DNA of 64,000 bases from Artocarpus heterophyllus (GCA_025403435.1 CM046342.1:15378519-15442518), one strand, 5' to 3'; shown: positions 48,601 to 62,900, counted from the first letter of the stretch. Notes: generated by a model from the letters alone, not told the origin. A program made the numbers and translations.

Positions 48601-49300
48601 CATTGACATAAAAAACTACCATAGTTCCTAATTTTTAAAAATTTTGGCTATTTAATTAAAAAAGTTTTAAAATGGGTTATTTATCTTTATATCCTTTTTA
48701 ATTTAGGATATTAATCTTTTTTTAACTCAAAAACTATACCTGTAAAGTTTTAATCTATCGTATGTATACTTTTAAATTAGATTTAAGACATAAATTTATA
48801 TCTTATCTCAGTCAATAGTTGATTTTAACTTTTAAAATGACTAAATTATTTTTAAGTAAAAGAGAAAAAAATTAAATTTTTCAAAAAAGGAAAAAAAAAG
48901 CAAAAATAAAACACCCAAACACCTATTTTGAGGGTATTTTATACAATTTCGAATTAAAAAAATCTTAGTGTAAAGTTTCTTTTTTTAGGTTTTTAGAGTT
49001 TTCTTATGTTTCAATTTGAGAGTATTTTGGGCAATTTGTTTAGTTAAAATTGAAGAATGTCTGAGAAAATATATAAATTTGTACGTTAAATCTAATCTAA
49101 TGGTGTAAATTTAATAAGATAAAAAATAAAATGTACATATTTTTTTGTTTGAATAAACTTGAAATAGTAAATATACCTTTTTATTAAAATTGCCTATTAT
49201 TTTTGTTATGAAAATGTATATGTTGTATTTGGTACTTCCTTACACTATACAAAAGACAATATAACTACACGCTTGAAGGATTATACTTTGTCCGTTTACT
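48601..49300. other. AT-rich intergenic DNA
   Basis: No gene or defined element is visible here. Confidence 0.4.
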
Positions 49301-49865
49301 ATAAAAATGTGAGTAACAGTGTCTCTTCTAAGTGTTGCTATGCTTATCCCACTTTATTATTCTCTCAGGAAGCATGAAGTGTGACTTAGTGGGCGAGAAA
49401 TGTTGGAATTTTAATTAAAAAAAGGCACCGGAAAAACCGAATCTATAACAAACAACTTTTTTTTTTGGCCAAAACTTTGTTTTATGAAGAATAGGTTTAT
49501 AATTTTAAGTATTGAAAATATAGGAGATTATAATTTAAATCTTTTGAATCTTAACTTTCCTTTTGACATAGTAATCTTACAAGCTAAGTCTCTACACAAA
49601 TAGAACAACAGGTGGTTGTCTAACTATAAAGAATTAAATAATACTTACACTTTTTCTAGTCTTGTTATGTATTTAAATGTGAGATAACTGAAAAATTACA
49701 CTCCATTTTTCACTTTGAAGACTTAAAATATTTCACGTATGTCAAAACTGATAGGGAAATTACACTAAAGAGCATAGGTTCAATTCTTATTGTAAGCAAG
49801 TATCATACTTTCAAAAATGTTTAAGTACATAGTATTTTTAAAATGACATATTCTTTTTAAATACC

Positions 49866-50356
49866 TGCATTTCCAATTTTATCTTTTCCTTTTTCTTCTT
49901 TTTCTTCTTCTCTTTCTTTTCATTTTTGTTTTTCTTTATCTTGTTGTTGTTTCTTATTTTTCTTTACATCATTTTATATGAAAATAAACTTCGTTTTAAT
50001 TTAAGTGAGCTATTTACTAAACATTGTTATATTTTGATTTATTTATTTTTATTTTAATAAATGATGGTCTAATTCTCTCCTTCTTCTAAACTAATATTTA
50101 TACATTTTTTTTGCATTTCCAATTTTACCTTTTCCTTTTTCTTCTTTTTCTTCTTCTCTTTCTTTTCATTTTTTTTATCTTTTATCTTGTTGTTGTTTCT
50201 TATTTTTCTTTACGTCATTTTATATGAAAATAAACTTCGTTTTAATTTAAGTAAGCTATTTACTAAACATTGTTATATTTTGATCTATTTATTTTTATTT
50301 TAATAAATGATAGTGTAATTCTCTCCTTCTTCTAAACTGATATCTATACATTTTTT
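49866..50356 (+). repeat. 246-bp tandem duplication, CT-rich
   Basis: Two copies of a 246-bp unit beginning GCATTTCCAATTTTA and containing a long pyrimidine tract (CTTTTTCTTCTTTTTCTTC) lie at 49866-50111 and 50112-50356. They are almost identical, so this duplication is more recent than the surrounding one. Confidence 0.9.
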
Positions 50357-51375
50357 TGTAACTGAATAATTAGTTATTTTTTTAATTAATATTAAATATA
50401 CCAACTTCTCTCCATTCAGGAGAGTTACACTCTCACGAATGTTGGAGTAACCATCATTATGAACGTAGTGGAAAGTTGTAGGCTATAATCTTTCATATAT
50501 ATATATATATATATATTATGATTTGAATAAATCATATTTACGTAAATATAATTTTAAATTAATCAATTAATTAGTGTGGTCCCCACATATGTGTCCCATA
50601 AAATTAAATATAATTAATTAAGTAATTCAAAAAATAAAAAAATAATTAATGTATTAAGTAAATATTGCTCAATTAAATATGACAACATTTGTCATATCAG
50701 ATTATGTGGCATAAAGAATGTTTTTGTATGTCATATTAATATCTACAGTGTAAAATAATTAATTTAAAATTCAATAATTCAAAATGTGAGTAAGTGTCAC
50801 TTCTAGGCATTTTTATTCTCACCCTACTACTTATTATTCTCTCAGGAAGCATGAAGTGTGTCTTGGTAGGTGAAGGATTTTGGAATTTTAATAGAAAATG
50901 CAGCAAAAAAATAGGATTGGTAATAAACAAAAATTTTCTCTAAACTTTGTTTATTGAGAATAGGTATGTAATTTTAATTATTGAAAACATAGGATATTAT
51001 GATTGAAATCTTTTGAAGTTTATCAAAGTACCTAGCTTTTTTTAACATCTTAGTCTTTCAAGCCAAATCTCCACATAAATAGAACGACGAGCGGGTATTA
51101 AACTATAAAGAATGAATCAATACTTCCACTTTCTTAATCTTACTATGTACTCAACATATGAATTAGCAGGACTTTTTTTTTTTTTTTTGAGAAAAAACTC
51201 TCAATTTTTCCTTATGGGGACTTAGAACATTTCATGTAAATTGAAACTAGTATCTCTACTTTTTTAAAATTAAATTTATAGTTATTTCTTAAACAATTTT
51301 TAATGGAGTATTAAACTTTATCATGTACATGCGTAGTGGAAGGTGATGGGCTATAACCTTCCCACATATATGTAT

Positions 51376-52120
51376 GGGTAACGGCTACGGTCTTTATTTT
51401 CGAATTGTCGAGACACCATAACATTTTTTATAGGATAATAACAATGTATTATATTAAACATAATATCTAGCCTTAATCATCCAATTGTCGTATATTTTGT
51501 TCTAAAAGAGGATATACCATACCCTTAATATGGAGACATCAAATTAAAAAAAATAAAAGTGTGAAAGATTTAAAAAAGCTATGCCTTAGACTGGAAAATT
51601 CAATCCAAATACAAACTTGTGCTTGACAATGTTAAAAGAAAAACCAATTTGAACAATTAGTCTGAATTGAAATTCTCAATTTAAACTCATTTGTTATAAT
51701 AAAAACCATTCATTTGACTTAGAAGAGTAAAAAAAAAAAAAAGAGTGAAAAAGACAAATGTGAATGGTTTTTATTATAACAAATAAGCTTGAATTGAGAA
51801 TTTTAGTTTCGACTAATTGATCAAACTGATTTTTTCTTTTAACGTTGTCAAGCATCCATTTATGTTTGGACTAAATTTTTAGGCCAAAACCATGGTTCCC
51901 AAATAAAGCCGCAATGTTTCTCAAAAAGTGTAGCTATTTTAAATCTTCCACCTTTTATTATTTGGTGTAAAAACATGTTATATTCTCTTCTAGAACAAAA
52001 TGTACAACAATATTAGATAATTAAAGCTTGATGTTATGATCAATATAACATATTGTTCTTATCCTATAAAAAATGTTACGTTGTCTGGATGGTCCAGAGA
52101 TAAGGACCGTAGATGCTCCC
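51376..52120. mobile_element. Foldback element with inverted arms of about 345 bp
   Basis: The left arm (51376-~51720) and right arm (~51755-52120) are inverted copies of each other over almost their full length, separated by ~35 bp of A-rich spacer. Ends read GGGTAACGGCTACGGTC at the left and, on the complement at the right, GGGAGCATCTACGGTC. It sits in an AT-rich tract (CACATATATGTAT and ATATATATAAT on the two sides). The homologous place at ~50490-50515 has only the AT tract, so it is an empty-site copy. No protein is encoded; it is a MULE-like or foldback MITE. A transcript would fold into a long hairpin. Confidence 0.85.
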
Positions 52121-52450
52121 ATATATATAATTTAATTTAAATAAATTATATTTGTTTAAATATAATTTTATATTAATTAATTAATTTTGTGTCCATGTTG
52201 ACAAATAAATAGCGTGGTCTCACCATGCATGTGACCCCAAAATAAAATATATTTAAATATCTCATTAACTAAATGCAATTAATTAATTAAAAAATAAAAA
52301 ATTTAATTAATCTATTAATTTAATATGATTAAATATTATTCAGTTAAATGTTACAACATTTGTCACCTCATATAATTTGTCACAAAGATTTTTTTTTCGT
52401 GTCACATTAGTATCTTGAGTGTGAAACAATTAATTTAGAATTCAATAATT

Positions 52451-54835
52451 GAGTTCCAATGACTTTGTAATGAAAAGTAAATTTATAATCTTATCATAAA
52501 TGAATGTTCTATTATTCAAGTACTGTATCATCACTTAAGAGAACTACTTTTTTAATTTCCATTAGGAAGAAATTAATGGACTCTATATCTATATATTCTC
52601 ATTCCTAGGTATTTAATCCTTTATGTTTCCAAGAAATTATGACCTGTTTTTAGATGAATTTTGCCAAGCAAGTAGACATAATATCATAAATAAGAATCTA
52701 ATAAAAATTTAAAATTGAGACCGTCCTAAATATGATTGCCATTGTGATAAATTTGAATACTCTGTTTGTAATGGAAGATTATCAGTGATTCATAATTTAT
52801 CTGGTCCAATCTTATGCAATCTCATTATTTAAAGTATCTTCAATCTAATGTCTCTACATTAATAGTTTGGATAAGACTATTTTATTCTTAATTAAAGATT
52901 CTAAACTTTAATTAATTATCACCGGCTATTAAAATTATTATCTATAAATTTAATTGTCAAGCATATAACTATTATTGCTAAATTTATAACCACATTAATA
53001 ATCATGAGATTTTTTTGATGTTTATACACATAAGCAACCAAAATAAAGAAATTTCATTTTATTTAATTAATCAACAACATGTACAATGTTTATGCTTATA
53101 GGGCATTAATCCCAAAAAGAAATGGTATTTAGATAACGTGGTGATGACTAGTTGGAGCTCACATCTATTATATAGCATTTTCTTCTTTGATGAGTAAGCA
53201 CCATTAATCCTTATTCGTGACTGTATTAATTTGCCTTGAAGGTTGGAATTACTTCAATGATCAATACTTTACGTATTTTAAATAAATGGTGCTATACTAC
53301 TATTCCGTTGTATCATTGAATTGCAAATTTATTTTTAGAAATTTCATTTACGTCACATAAACAAGATTTTAAAATTTTGTTTCTCGTTTGATTTTTACCT
53401 ATTTTCTTATTCACTCCTAACCCCTAAGTGGGTGTTACATTTGACAATCTATCCAGCGACCTTCAAAGTAAGATTGTGAGGAGAAAAAATGTAGAATAGA
53501 CAGAAAAATGAGTAAAAGCCAACAACTACGCATGATGTCAATTTCACTTACGATGTCACTTTAAACAATAGGCAGCCATGTTTGACTCGAAATTAAACAA
53601 GATATTGATAGATTTGGTTTTTTCTTTCACGAGCAGACAAAAAGTGACTCGTTGATTACTCGATCGCTTTAGCTCCAAAAAAATATTTCTTCATTAATAT
53701 ATAGTTTTTGTGGTCATATCTCACTGTCGGATCTACATTATAGACAAAATTCCAAGTAAGCCGCAAACAAGGACTAAATCGAATACTAGTCAGGGAGTAA
53801 GCTGTACGATTGAACTACTTGATATAATTTACTAAACGAATTGTAAAAGCTAATATAGAAGAGAAAACAAATTTTAAATTTGTGTAAGATGATCATTAAA
53901 TATTTGGGGCATACTACAATACAGCTCATGGTACTTTGTCGTTATGTAACGTTATTGAGTCAAACTTACATCAGAATGAAAAAAAAAAGGGTGCAAAACA
54001 GATAAAATTATAAAAGGTATGCAACACCGACAAAAGCATTATAATTAGTTTGTCATAAAATTTTGATTTTTTACATATAGAAATGAAGAGAGGGAGAACA
54101 AATGGTATGAAAAATTAAAACACGTCACAACTAGTATAATGAAGATTAATAATAAAATTTTCATACATTAACTCCACGAATATATACTTGACCCGAACAT
54201 AGACTATATGCGCAATCGTTGAAGAAGCTCACTGAGGGTTATAAAATATTATCTCAAATTGGCTTGTCCTTTAACTGTTTGCGGGATATGTGCGTGTCCG
54301 CGTTGTAATCTAGTAAACCCTTGCTGTCACGGCACAATAAATTATTTACGTAAGGTCGTCGGTGTTACAACTGTATAGGAGTATTGTATACCATTGCTTA
54401 TCGCTTACTGAGCCTCGTTGGTTGGTTTTGGGCTTGCCAAATGCCTTCATCTTTTATAAATTAACGCCAACGTTTGCTTTTGGTTATTCGAGTAGACTAT
54501 TTTTGTGATTGGAAAAATGCTTTGTTCGCTCAACGAGGAAGAATCACGATCTCAATGGTGGGTTCTTCTTCTTCTTCTTCTTCAATATAGCAATTTGGCA
54601 CAACTTGTAATGTGAGCCAAATTTCTTTTGGGCTTGTGCAAGACGTGATCCCATTAAATTTGTTTCTATCTCATGCACAACATAACATTTTTATAGCTTT
54701 ATCATTTAGAGACAATTTCCTCTTATTGTCGTTGCTATATTCTTTGGGTTCTTTAAGAATTAAAGTCTTTTCCGATTATTTTATCAGTTTAAACGGTTCA
54801 TTTTCAACAATATCTTAAAGATCATAGTCAATACA
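52451..54835. other. AT-rich intergenic DNA
   Basis: No gene is visible. A (CTT)n tract lies at 54566-54582. The frame at 54612-54818 has no recognisable domain. Confidence 0.4.
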
Positions 54836-54840
54836 TTATA

Positions 54841-57800
54841 TGTAACACAAGGATTGTATTAAGACAAAAATAGTGTTTAAGAAAAATACTATATAATAAT
54901 ATAAAAAATTATACAATATTAAAATAATACAGTGCAAGAAAATACACTGATAAAGTTATGTGGTATAAAAATTACACTACAAAAGTGGTGCAATGTAGAA
55001 ATTTGACAATTTAGGGTTAAGCAGTACATAAATCGAACAATTTAAGTTAAAGCAGTATAAGAATAATACGGTTTTGAGAATATGGATGAATAAGAAATAC
55101 TGTAGCAGTACAAAAAATATACCAATAATATGAGAAAAATACTGTCAGTATAAATTTAGACCGTATAAAGTTAGATAATATTTAAATTACATTATGTGAT
55201 AGATGTAAATAAGTATAGGAGGTTGTGAGACCTTATGAATAGTATAGAAAAGAACACCAACAGTATAGAAAAAATACTGTTAGTATATACTTAGACTGTG
55301 TAAAAAGTTTTGTAGGACTTACGAAGGGGACATCTTGAGAGTTTTGATTGGGCCACCACATTTGGTAATGTGGCCCAACCATAAAAGGCCAACTTACCCC
55401 TAAGCATAATCAGGGTGATGATTCATCATTTTTATTAAAAAAAAAATATATTCTTATATTCATTGAATTTGGACAATAAGACATTAAGGAAATAAGAGAC
55501 CAAAATTTTGGTCTCCACCGTGCAAGAAAAAAAAGAGAGAGAAACGTGAAAAGGAAAGAAAGAGACAAAGAAATAAAGAAAGAAAGAAAGAAAGAAAGGA
55601 AGGAAGGAAGGAAGGAAGGAAGAAAAAAAAAATGCTCCATTTTGGCTCTCCAAAACTGTCCCCTCCCTAAGCATTTCTCTCTCAAATTTTGATGATTTTC
55701 AAGCCTCTAGATCATGTTTAAAGCAAGTTCTAGTGTTTTAGTGCAAAGTTTTGCAACTTTGGAGACATGACAAAGTTTTGAGCTTGGCAAATGAGGGTCA
55801 AAAAGGTTGGCAAAGTTTAGGTAAATCTCTAAACTTTTTACTTGAAATTTGTGTGCATACCAAGTGTTTGATGAAATGTTTTAGCCTATGGTATGTAAAT
55901 GGACATTATGGCATGATTGGTTTATGCTTTATGATGATGTTGATGATAATAGAAAGAAATGAAGTAGGGGTCTTTCATAAACAATGGAAAAATTGTTAAA
56001 ACTTTGCAATTTAATACAAAGTTTAACTAGTTTCAAAGGAATGAGGTCTTGAGGGCCTTAGAGGCCAATTTATGTTCTAAACGTGGCATAGATTTGCCAA
56101 CATAGTGAGGGAAAAACTTTTGTGAACAAAGTTTTGTAAAATTCTAAAAGGATTAAATTGCATAGTTTTACAAAAGCTCGGCAGATTTGAAAATCAACCA
56201 ACAAGTCCCCCTAAACATTAGAATTTCAAGAAAGTTAAAACATAAAAGTTGTAGAATACATCAAAAATGTTAGGAGAACACAGACAGTTTCTTAAAATTC
56301 TGCTCGCTTAAGGAGTTATGAAGTTTACAAAATTTTGAGCACAACATTTCAAGAAATGAAAACGTTATGAAATGTACTGAATTCAACCATGGTGCTTGTG
56401 TAAGTTTTATTCCTTGCAAAAAACTGAGCGTTTTGGTGTAAAGTGGTCATTTTTGGTCCTGGGGTTAAAAATTTAAATATTTTTGTATTTCAAGCCAAAA
56501 CGGTAAAATTGTATGAAGATTGGTTTTTTACTAGGGAGCATTGATTTCCTACACTGCTGTTGGCAGTAAGTAATTATAGATGCTAAGTTTTAAAGAATTT
56601 AAAGTTTAGGCAAGGAATGAATAAGAAAAAAGATATTAAGGGCAAAATGGTCATTTTATGAAAAATGGTCAAAACAAACTCGAAACACCCGACATCGAAA
56701 AATGCCCCTTAGCAGGAATTCTTTCATAAGATGTAAGTAATGAAATGGTAAAATTAAGTAATGGGTTTTACAAGGTTACGAAATTGATGAAAAACCCGTT
56801 ATGGGTAAAAATGTCATTTATAAGAAAACGGCTAAACTGGAGTCGAACACTCCAAATTAGCAAAACTTTCTTAGATGGAAAATGTTTTGTAACATGTTAA
56901 GTAATGAAACTATCACGTGAGATAGGAAATTTAATAAGAAATAAGTAAAAGAAAGGTAACCTAGTAGGTTACAAAGTTAAGTAAAGAAAAAGGTAACCCG
57001 ATGGGTTACAAGCTAAGTAAAAAGAATGATAAGCCGATGGGTTACGGAGTTAAGTAAAAGGAAAGGTAACCCCAGTGGGCTACAAAGCAAAGTAAAAGGA
57101 AGGTAAACCGATAGTATACAAGCTATGTTAAAAGGAAAGAATGGTTAATGCTTACGTTTTATTATCAATTAAGTAGATTGATAAAAAGAAAGTTAATTAA
57201 TAAGTCGGCTGCCATTTGATCAGGACACTGAAGCTGACCAATCAAAGAAAAAGGAAGGAAAAGGAACAAAATAGAGAACACTAGAGCGTTATCCAAATAA
57301 GTTTAAATCTCACCTACAACATGAAGTAAATGAGTTTTCAAATGTTTATATATATGTGTTTGCAATTATTATACAAGTTGTTTTTAAAAGTATGTTTATA
57401 TTTATTATGCAAAAAGTTTTACATTTTAAATCAGGATTTGTAATGTATTTGCAACTATTATGTTAAAGCATGATTACATTTGATGTGCATAAAGTTTTAA
57501 AGATTAAATAAAAGTTTACAATGCATTTGCAATAATTAAGTTTAAAGTATATTTGCATTTTGTTAATGCATAATGTTTTACAGTTTAAATTATAAGTTTT
57601 ATATTGCATTTGTTATGCAATAAGTTTTATAGTATAAATTATGATTTGTAAATGTGTTTGCATATGACGTGATTGCATTCGATATGCTCACTAAAGTTAA
57701 CAAGAAGGTAAATTAAAGATAAAAAAAAAGTGTTGTACTAGCGTCCTTGACGTGAGGTATACAAGTAAAGTTAAAGTTTAACCTCTTTGATGTAAGGTAC

Positions 57801-58856
57801 ATGACCTTGGTGTTCGATGATCTCAAGTCTTTTACAAGGGAAGCATCATGTTTATGATCTCATGATTTTAATGATGTTGGTACGAACACTAAAGTAAGAG
57901 AAGGAAAGTTAAGGGATAAAGATAGAAAGTTAAAGTAAGAAAAGAATGTTCATAAGACACTCTTAATTAAAAGTTCGTAATTGAGCCTAAATGGAAACAT
58001 GCATTTTAGTTTTGCTTGTTTTCCTTGTTATGAAATATTTAAATGCTATGAAAAACATTCTGAGTAATGTTTATGTTAAGTGTTTATGTGAAATATTTCA
58101 TGTTTAGAAAAAAAAAAGTTTATAAATGACGTTTTATGAAAAACGTTTCAGAAATGCTTTATAAAAAACGTTTATGCAAAATGTTTTAGAAATGTTTTAT
58201 AAAAAACGTTTATGAAAAACATTTTCAAAAATGTTTATGAAAAAACGTTTATGAAAAATGTTTTAAGAGAAAGATTTTCATGAGAAAAGTTTTTAAAGCA
58301 TGTTTAAATGATTTATGAGATTACGTTTGAATTTACTGAGCAAATGCTCATTAAAGGTTTCTTCATGCTGTAGGTATTCCTATAGGTGGCCAGTAGGACT
58401 GGTTTGAGGAGCTTGGTGCTGTGGAGGGCAAAAGCAGAGATTTGGGTATGGATACCACTGCGGTATGCTTCCGCTACTCAAAAAAAAAGGTTTTCCACTA
58501 TTTAATATAGTGTTTTCAAAGTTTTAAGAAAATCAAAGTTTTAAGAAATGTTTTCAAGGTTTACGATATATTTACAAAATGTTTTATTTACTTATAAAGT
58601 TAAGTTTTAATTAATGATTCAGTAAGTGTTTCTTAATAAGTTTTGTGAAATGATTTTAAATGGTTTTAAAATCAAGTGGTTGAGCAATGTCTCAACTTAA
58701 ATTACGATAAAAGTGGCAACAGTTTTTATGAACATTTTAAAGGATATTAAAAGAAAAAAAAATTTCTAGTAATTTCTTACTAAATAAGTAAGATTAATGT
58801 TTAAGAAATAATGGTTAAGAAAGTTAAGTGACTGTCCGAAAAGACGGGTCATCACA
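54841..58856 (+). repeat. 5' LTR of the LARD-like element
   Basis: Starts TGTAACACAAGG and ends GGGTCATCACA. Inside are a purine microsatellite (GAAA then GGAA units, ~55566-55622), a palindromic minisatellite based on GTAACCCGATGGGTTAC (56955-57122), a single diverged TGCATTTGTTATGCAATA unit (~57605), and an AACGTTTATGAAAAACG-rich zone (58080-58270). Open frames on either strand are short and of low complexity. Confidence 0.92.
56955..57122 (+). repeat. Palindromic GTAACCC minisatellite, 5 units
   Basis: Five units of about 35 bp each carry an inverted repeat of the form GTAACCC, GAT, GGGTTAC, with AAGTTAAGTAAA linkers. The 3' LTR has the same array at 62086-62251; the solo LTR has only one unit (5587-5604). 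Confidence 0.85.
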
Positions 58857-59950
58857 GGTGGTATCAGAGCGGTATCTTGCCATCCCATCTCGCGCTGTTA
58901 TATGTCCACTACACCATAGCCCAAGTAACTAATTAAGTTAAGTAAGAAGAAAAGTTAGTGTTTAACGATTACGTGTTTATGTCGGGCATAGCCTTTGATA
59001 TCAGCACACCCGGATGAGCAACGAGAAGGCAAAGCTTAAAGGATGAACATAATGCTATATGTTATAATGCTTCCGCAAGTGAACGGTTGTCATCGTCCAT
59101 CAGCGGTATTAAGTCAATGATGATCAAACGTGGTAAATGATGGTCAACAGATGGCCGAACACTCAAAAATCAAGAGGATGAGCTCATGACATGTTATGAT
59201 GTTTATGTGAACAATGGTGTCTCCATATGAGAAATCTCACTCTGTTAGAAGTCGTTCGGTATTGACTATATGTAGAACGAGGAAAAGAAGATCAAGATAA
59301 TAGAGTAACAGAGGTCCAAAAGTGATTTTCAATGTCCTATGAAACAAGAGTGCTTGAGAGCAACTAGATGTTATATGACTAACTATGCAATTCTTTCGAG
59401 TTAAAGCATTCCGTAGCTAAGCGGAGACATGCTAATGAGCTCGTAACTATCTGGATGGGAATCACGATTAAGATGACGATGCCCAATCTGTCAACGAAAA
59501 CCTCACAAGTTAGAGGATAGAAGCTAGAGATTTATACGTTATAAGAAAATTACAGAAAAATGTAATTTTAGAATGGGTATAGGACCGAAAAAATTATGGA
59601 TTTATAGTCGGATGACCTTAATCTTATGATAGTCATGACGCGATATGGATAAATATAAACCCTATTTTCAAGAATAGCATTCATTGGTAGAATGCTTGAC
59701 CTTTAAATGAATGAAAACTGCACTCAAATGCTGAAAGATCAGAGTTACGCAGCAGAAGTGTAATGTTACAATTTAAAGAAATATGTCAATGAAATGATGT
59801 AAAGTTTATGAGGTTCTAAGTTAGAGACCTAGATTTATTAAGAAAGTAATAACAAAGGAGAGTATGTTAAGAATGGAAAGGGTGATAAGGAAATGAACTA
59901 TCCATGAAAGTTCTAATTTTCAAGGATGAAAATTTTTAAGGAGGGTAGAT
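58857..59950 (+). other. Internal region of the LARD-like element, non-coding
   Basis: This 1094-bp region starts with GGTGGTATCAGAGC, of which 58859-58870 is the primer-binding site TGGTATCAGAGC, and ends in a polypurine tract (AAGGAGGGTAGA, ~59938-59949). No frame of 60 codons or more is present and no motif of a retroelement protein can be seen. It may hold packaging signals recognised by a partner element. Confidence 0.85.
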
Positions 59951-62900
59951 TGTAATACCTAGGCATTTTAAGTACATTAAAAATGCAATAAGTTAAGGAT
60001 TATGTTAAGACAAAAATACAATTTTAGAAAAATACTATATAATAATATGAAAAAAAATTATACAGTATTAGAATAATGCAATGTAAGGAAGTACACTGAT
60101 AAAGTTATGTGTATGAAAATTACAGTATAAAAGTAGTGTAGTGTAGGAATTTGACAGTTTAGGGTTAAGCAGTATAGAAATCAAACTGTTTAAGTTAAAG
60201 TAGTATAAGAATAATATTGTTTTGAGAATATGGATAAATAAGGAATGCTATAGCAGTATAAAGAATATACCAACAGTATAAAAAAATTCTGTCAGTATAA
60301 ATTTAGATCGTACAAAGTTAGATAATATTGGAATTACGTTATGTGATGGATGTACTTAAGTATAGGAGGTTGTGGGACCTCATGAATAGTATAGAGAAGA
60401 ACACCGACAATATAAGAAGAATACTGTCAGTATAAACTTAGACTGTGTAAAAAGCTTTGTGGGACCCACCAAAGGGACATCTTGAGAGTTTTGATTGGAC
60501 TACCACATTTGCTAATATGGCCCAACCATAAAAGGCTAACTTACCCCTAAGCATAATTAGGGTGATGATTCATCATTTTTATTAAAAAAAAAATCCATTC
60601 TTACATTCATTGAATGTGGACAATAAGACATCAAGGAAATAAGAGACCAAAATTTTGGTCTCCACCATGCAAGAAAAAAAAGAGAGAGAGAAACATGACA
60701 AGGAAAGAAACAAAGAAAGAAAGAAAGAGAGAAAGAAAGAAAGAAAGAAATGAAGAAAAAAAATGCTCCATTTTGGCTCTCCAAAACCGTCCCCTCCCTA
60801 GGCATTTCTCTCTCAAATTTTGTTGATTTCCAAGACTCCAAATTATGTTTAAAGCAAGCTCTAGTGTTTTAGTGCAAAGGAGGGTCAAAAAGGTTGGCAA
60901 AGTTTTGAGCTTGGCAAAGGAGGGTCAAAAAGGTTGGCAAAGTTTAGGTAAATCTCTAGACTTTTTACTTGAATTTTGTATGCATACTAAGTATTTGATG
61001 AAATGTTTTGGTTTACGGTATGTATATGGACATTATGGCATGATTGGTTTATGCTTTATGATGATGTTGATGATGATAGAAAGAAAAGAAGTAGGGGTTT
61101 TTCATAAACAATGGGAAACTTGTTAAAACTTTGTAATTTAATACAAGGTTCAACTAGTTTTAGAGGAATGAGGTCCTGAGGGCCTTAGAGGCCAATTTAT
61201 GTTCTAAACATGGCATAGGATTTGCCAACACATTGAGAGAAACAACTTTTGTGAGCAAAGTTTTGTAAAATTCCAAAAGGACTAAATTGTAAAGTTTTAC
61301 AGAAACTTGATCGATTTGAAAATCATCCAAAAAGTCTCCCTACATGTTAGAAGTTCAAGAATGTTAAAACATAAAAGTTGTAAAATGGATCAAAACTGTT
61401 AGGACAGCGTGAACAGTTTCTTAAAATTCTGCTTGGTTAAGGAGTTAAGAATTTTACGAAATTTTAAGCATAAAATTTCAAGAAATGAAAACGTTATGAA
61501 GTGTATTTAATTTGACCATGGTGCTTTTATAAGTTTTATTCCTTGCAAAAAACTAAGCGTTTTGGTATAAAATGGTCGTTTTGGTCCCGGGGGCAAAAAT
61601 ATTAATATTTTTGTATTTTGGATCAAAACTATAAAATTGTATGAAAATTAGGTTTTTACTAGGTAACTTGATTTCCTACACTGCTGCAGGCAGTAACTAA
61701 TTATAGATGCTAAGTTTTAAAGAATTTAAAGTTTAGGCAAGGAATGAATGAAAGAAAAGAGATTAAGGGCAAAATGGTCATTTTATGAAAAATGGCCAAA
61801 ATGAACCTGAAATGCCCAATATTAGAAAATGCCCTTTAACGGGTATTTTTTCGTAAGATGTAAGTAATGAAATGGTAAAGTTAAGCAATGAGTTTTACAA
61901 GGTTACGAAATGGATGAAAAACCCGTTAAGTATAAAAACGCTATTTTTAAGAAAACCGCTAAATCGGAGTCAAACACTCCAAACTAGCAAAACATTCTTA
62001 GATAGAAAATTTTCTGTAATACATTAAGTAATGAAACCATCATATGAGATGGGAAATTTAATAAGGAATGTTTAAGTAAAATAAAGGTAACCCGGTAGGT
62101 TACAAAGTCAAGTAAAGAAAAGGTAACCCGATGGGTTATAGAGCTAAGTAAAAAGAGTGATATCCCGATGGGTTACAGAGTTAAGTAAAGAAAAATGTAA
62201 TCTCGGTGGGTTACAAAACAAAGTAAAAGGAAGGTAAACTGATAGTATACAAGTTAAGTTAAAAGGAAAGAATGGTTAATGTTTACGTTTTATTATCAAT
62301 CGAGTTGACTGATAAAAAAAAAGTTAATTAATGAGAAGGCTGTCATTTGATCAGGACACTGAAGCCGACTAACCAAGGAAAAGGAAGGAAAAGGAACGAA
62401 ATAGAGAATGCTAGAGCGTTATCTAGGTAAGTTTAAATCTCACCCACTGTATGAGGTAAATGAGTTTTCAAATGTTTATATATATGTGTTTGCAATTGTT
62501 ATACAAGTTCTTTTTAAAAGTATGTTTGCATTTGTTATACAAAAAGTTTTACAGTTTAAATCAAGATTTGCAATGTATTTGCAACTATTATGTTAAAGCA
62601 TGATTGCATTTGTTATGCATAAAGTTTTAAAGATTAAGTAAAAGTTTGCAATGTATTTGCAATAATTAAGTTTAAAGTATATTTGCATTTTGTTAATGCA
62701 TAATGTTTTATAGTTTAAATTATAAGTTTTATGTTGCATTTGTTATGCAATAAGTTTTATAGTATAAGTTATGATTTGCAAATGTGTTTGCATATGACGT
62801 GATTGCATTCGATATGCTCACTAAAGTTAATAAGAAGGTAAAGTAAAGATAAAAAGAAAGTGTCATACCAGCCTCCTTGATGTGAGGTATACAAGTAAAG

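Larger units (their letters stand above)
49300..52450. repeat. Large AT-rich segment duplicated in diverged copies
   Basis: Sequence at ~49305-49500 (TATTATTCTCTCAGGAAGCATGAAGTG and flanks) recurs at ~50785-50960, about 1.48 kb further on. Sequence at ~50475-50770 (an AT tract, then GTGGTCCCCACATATGTG-like and ACAACATTTGTCA-like segments) recurs at ~51350-51375 plus 52121-52450. So at least two copies of a unit of about 1.5 kb stand in tandem, partly rearranged. No coding capacity is apparent; the unit may be a non-autonomous element or satellite-like DNA. Confidence 0.7.

Noticed and set aside
55410..55685. Phenylalanine- and leucine-rich membrane-like frame (also 60557-60900)
   Set aside because: It is the antisense translation of the GAAA/GGAA microsatellite of the LTR.
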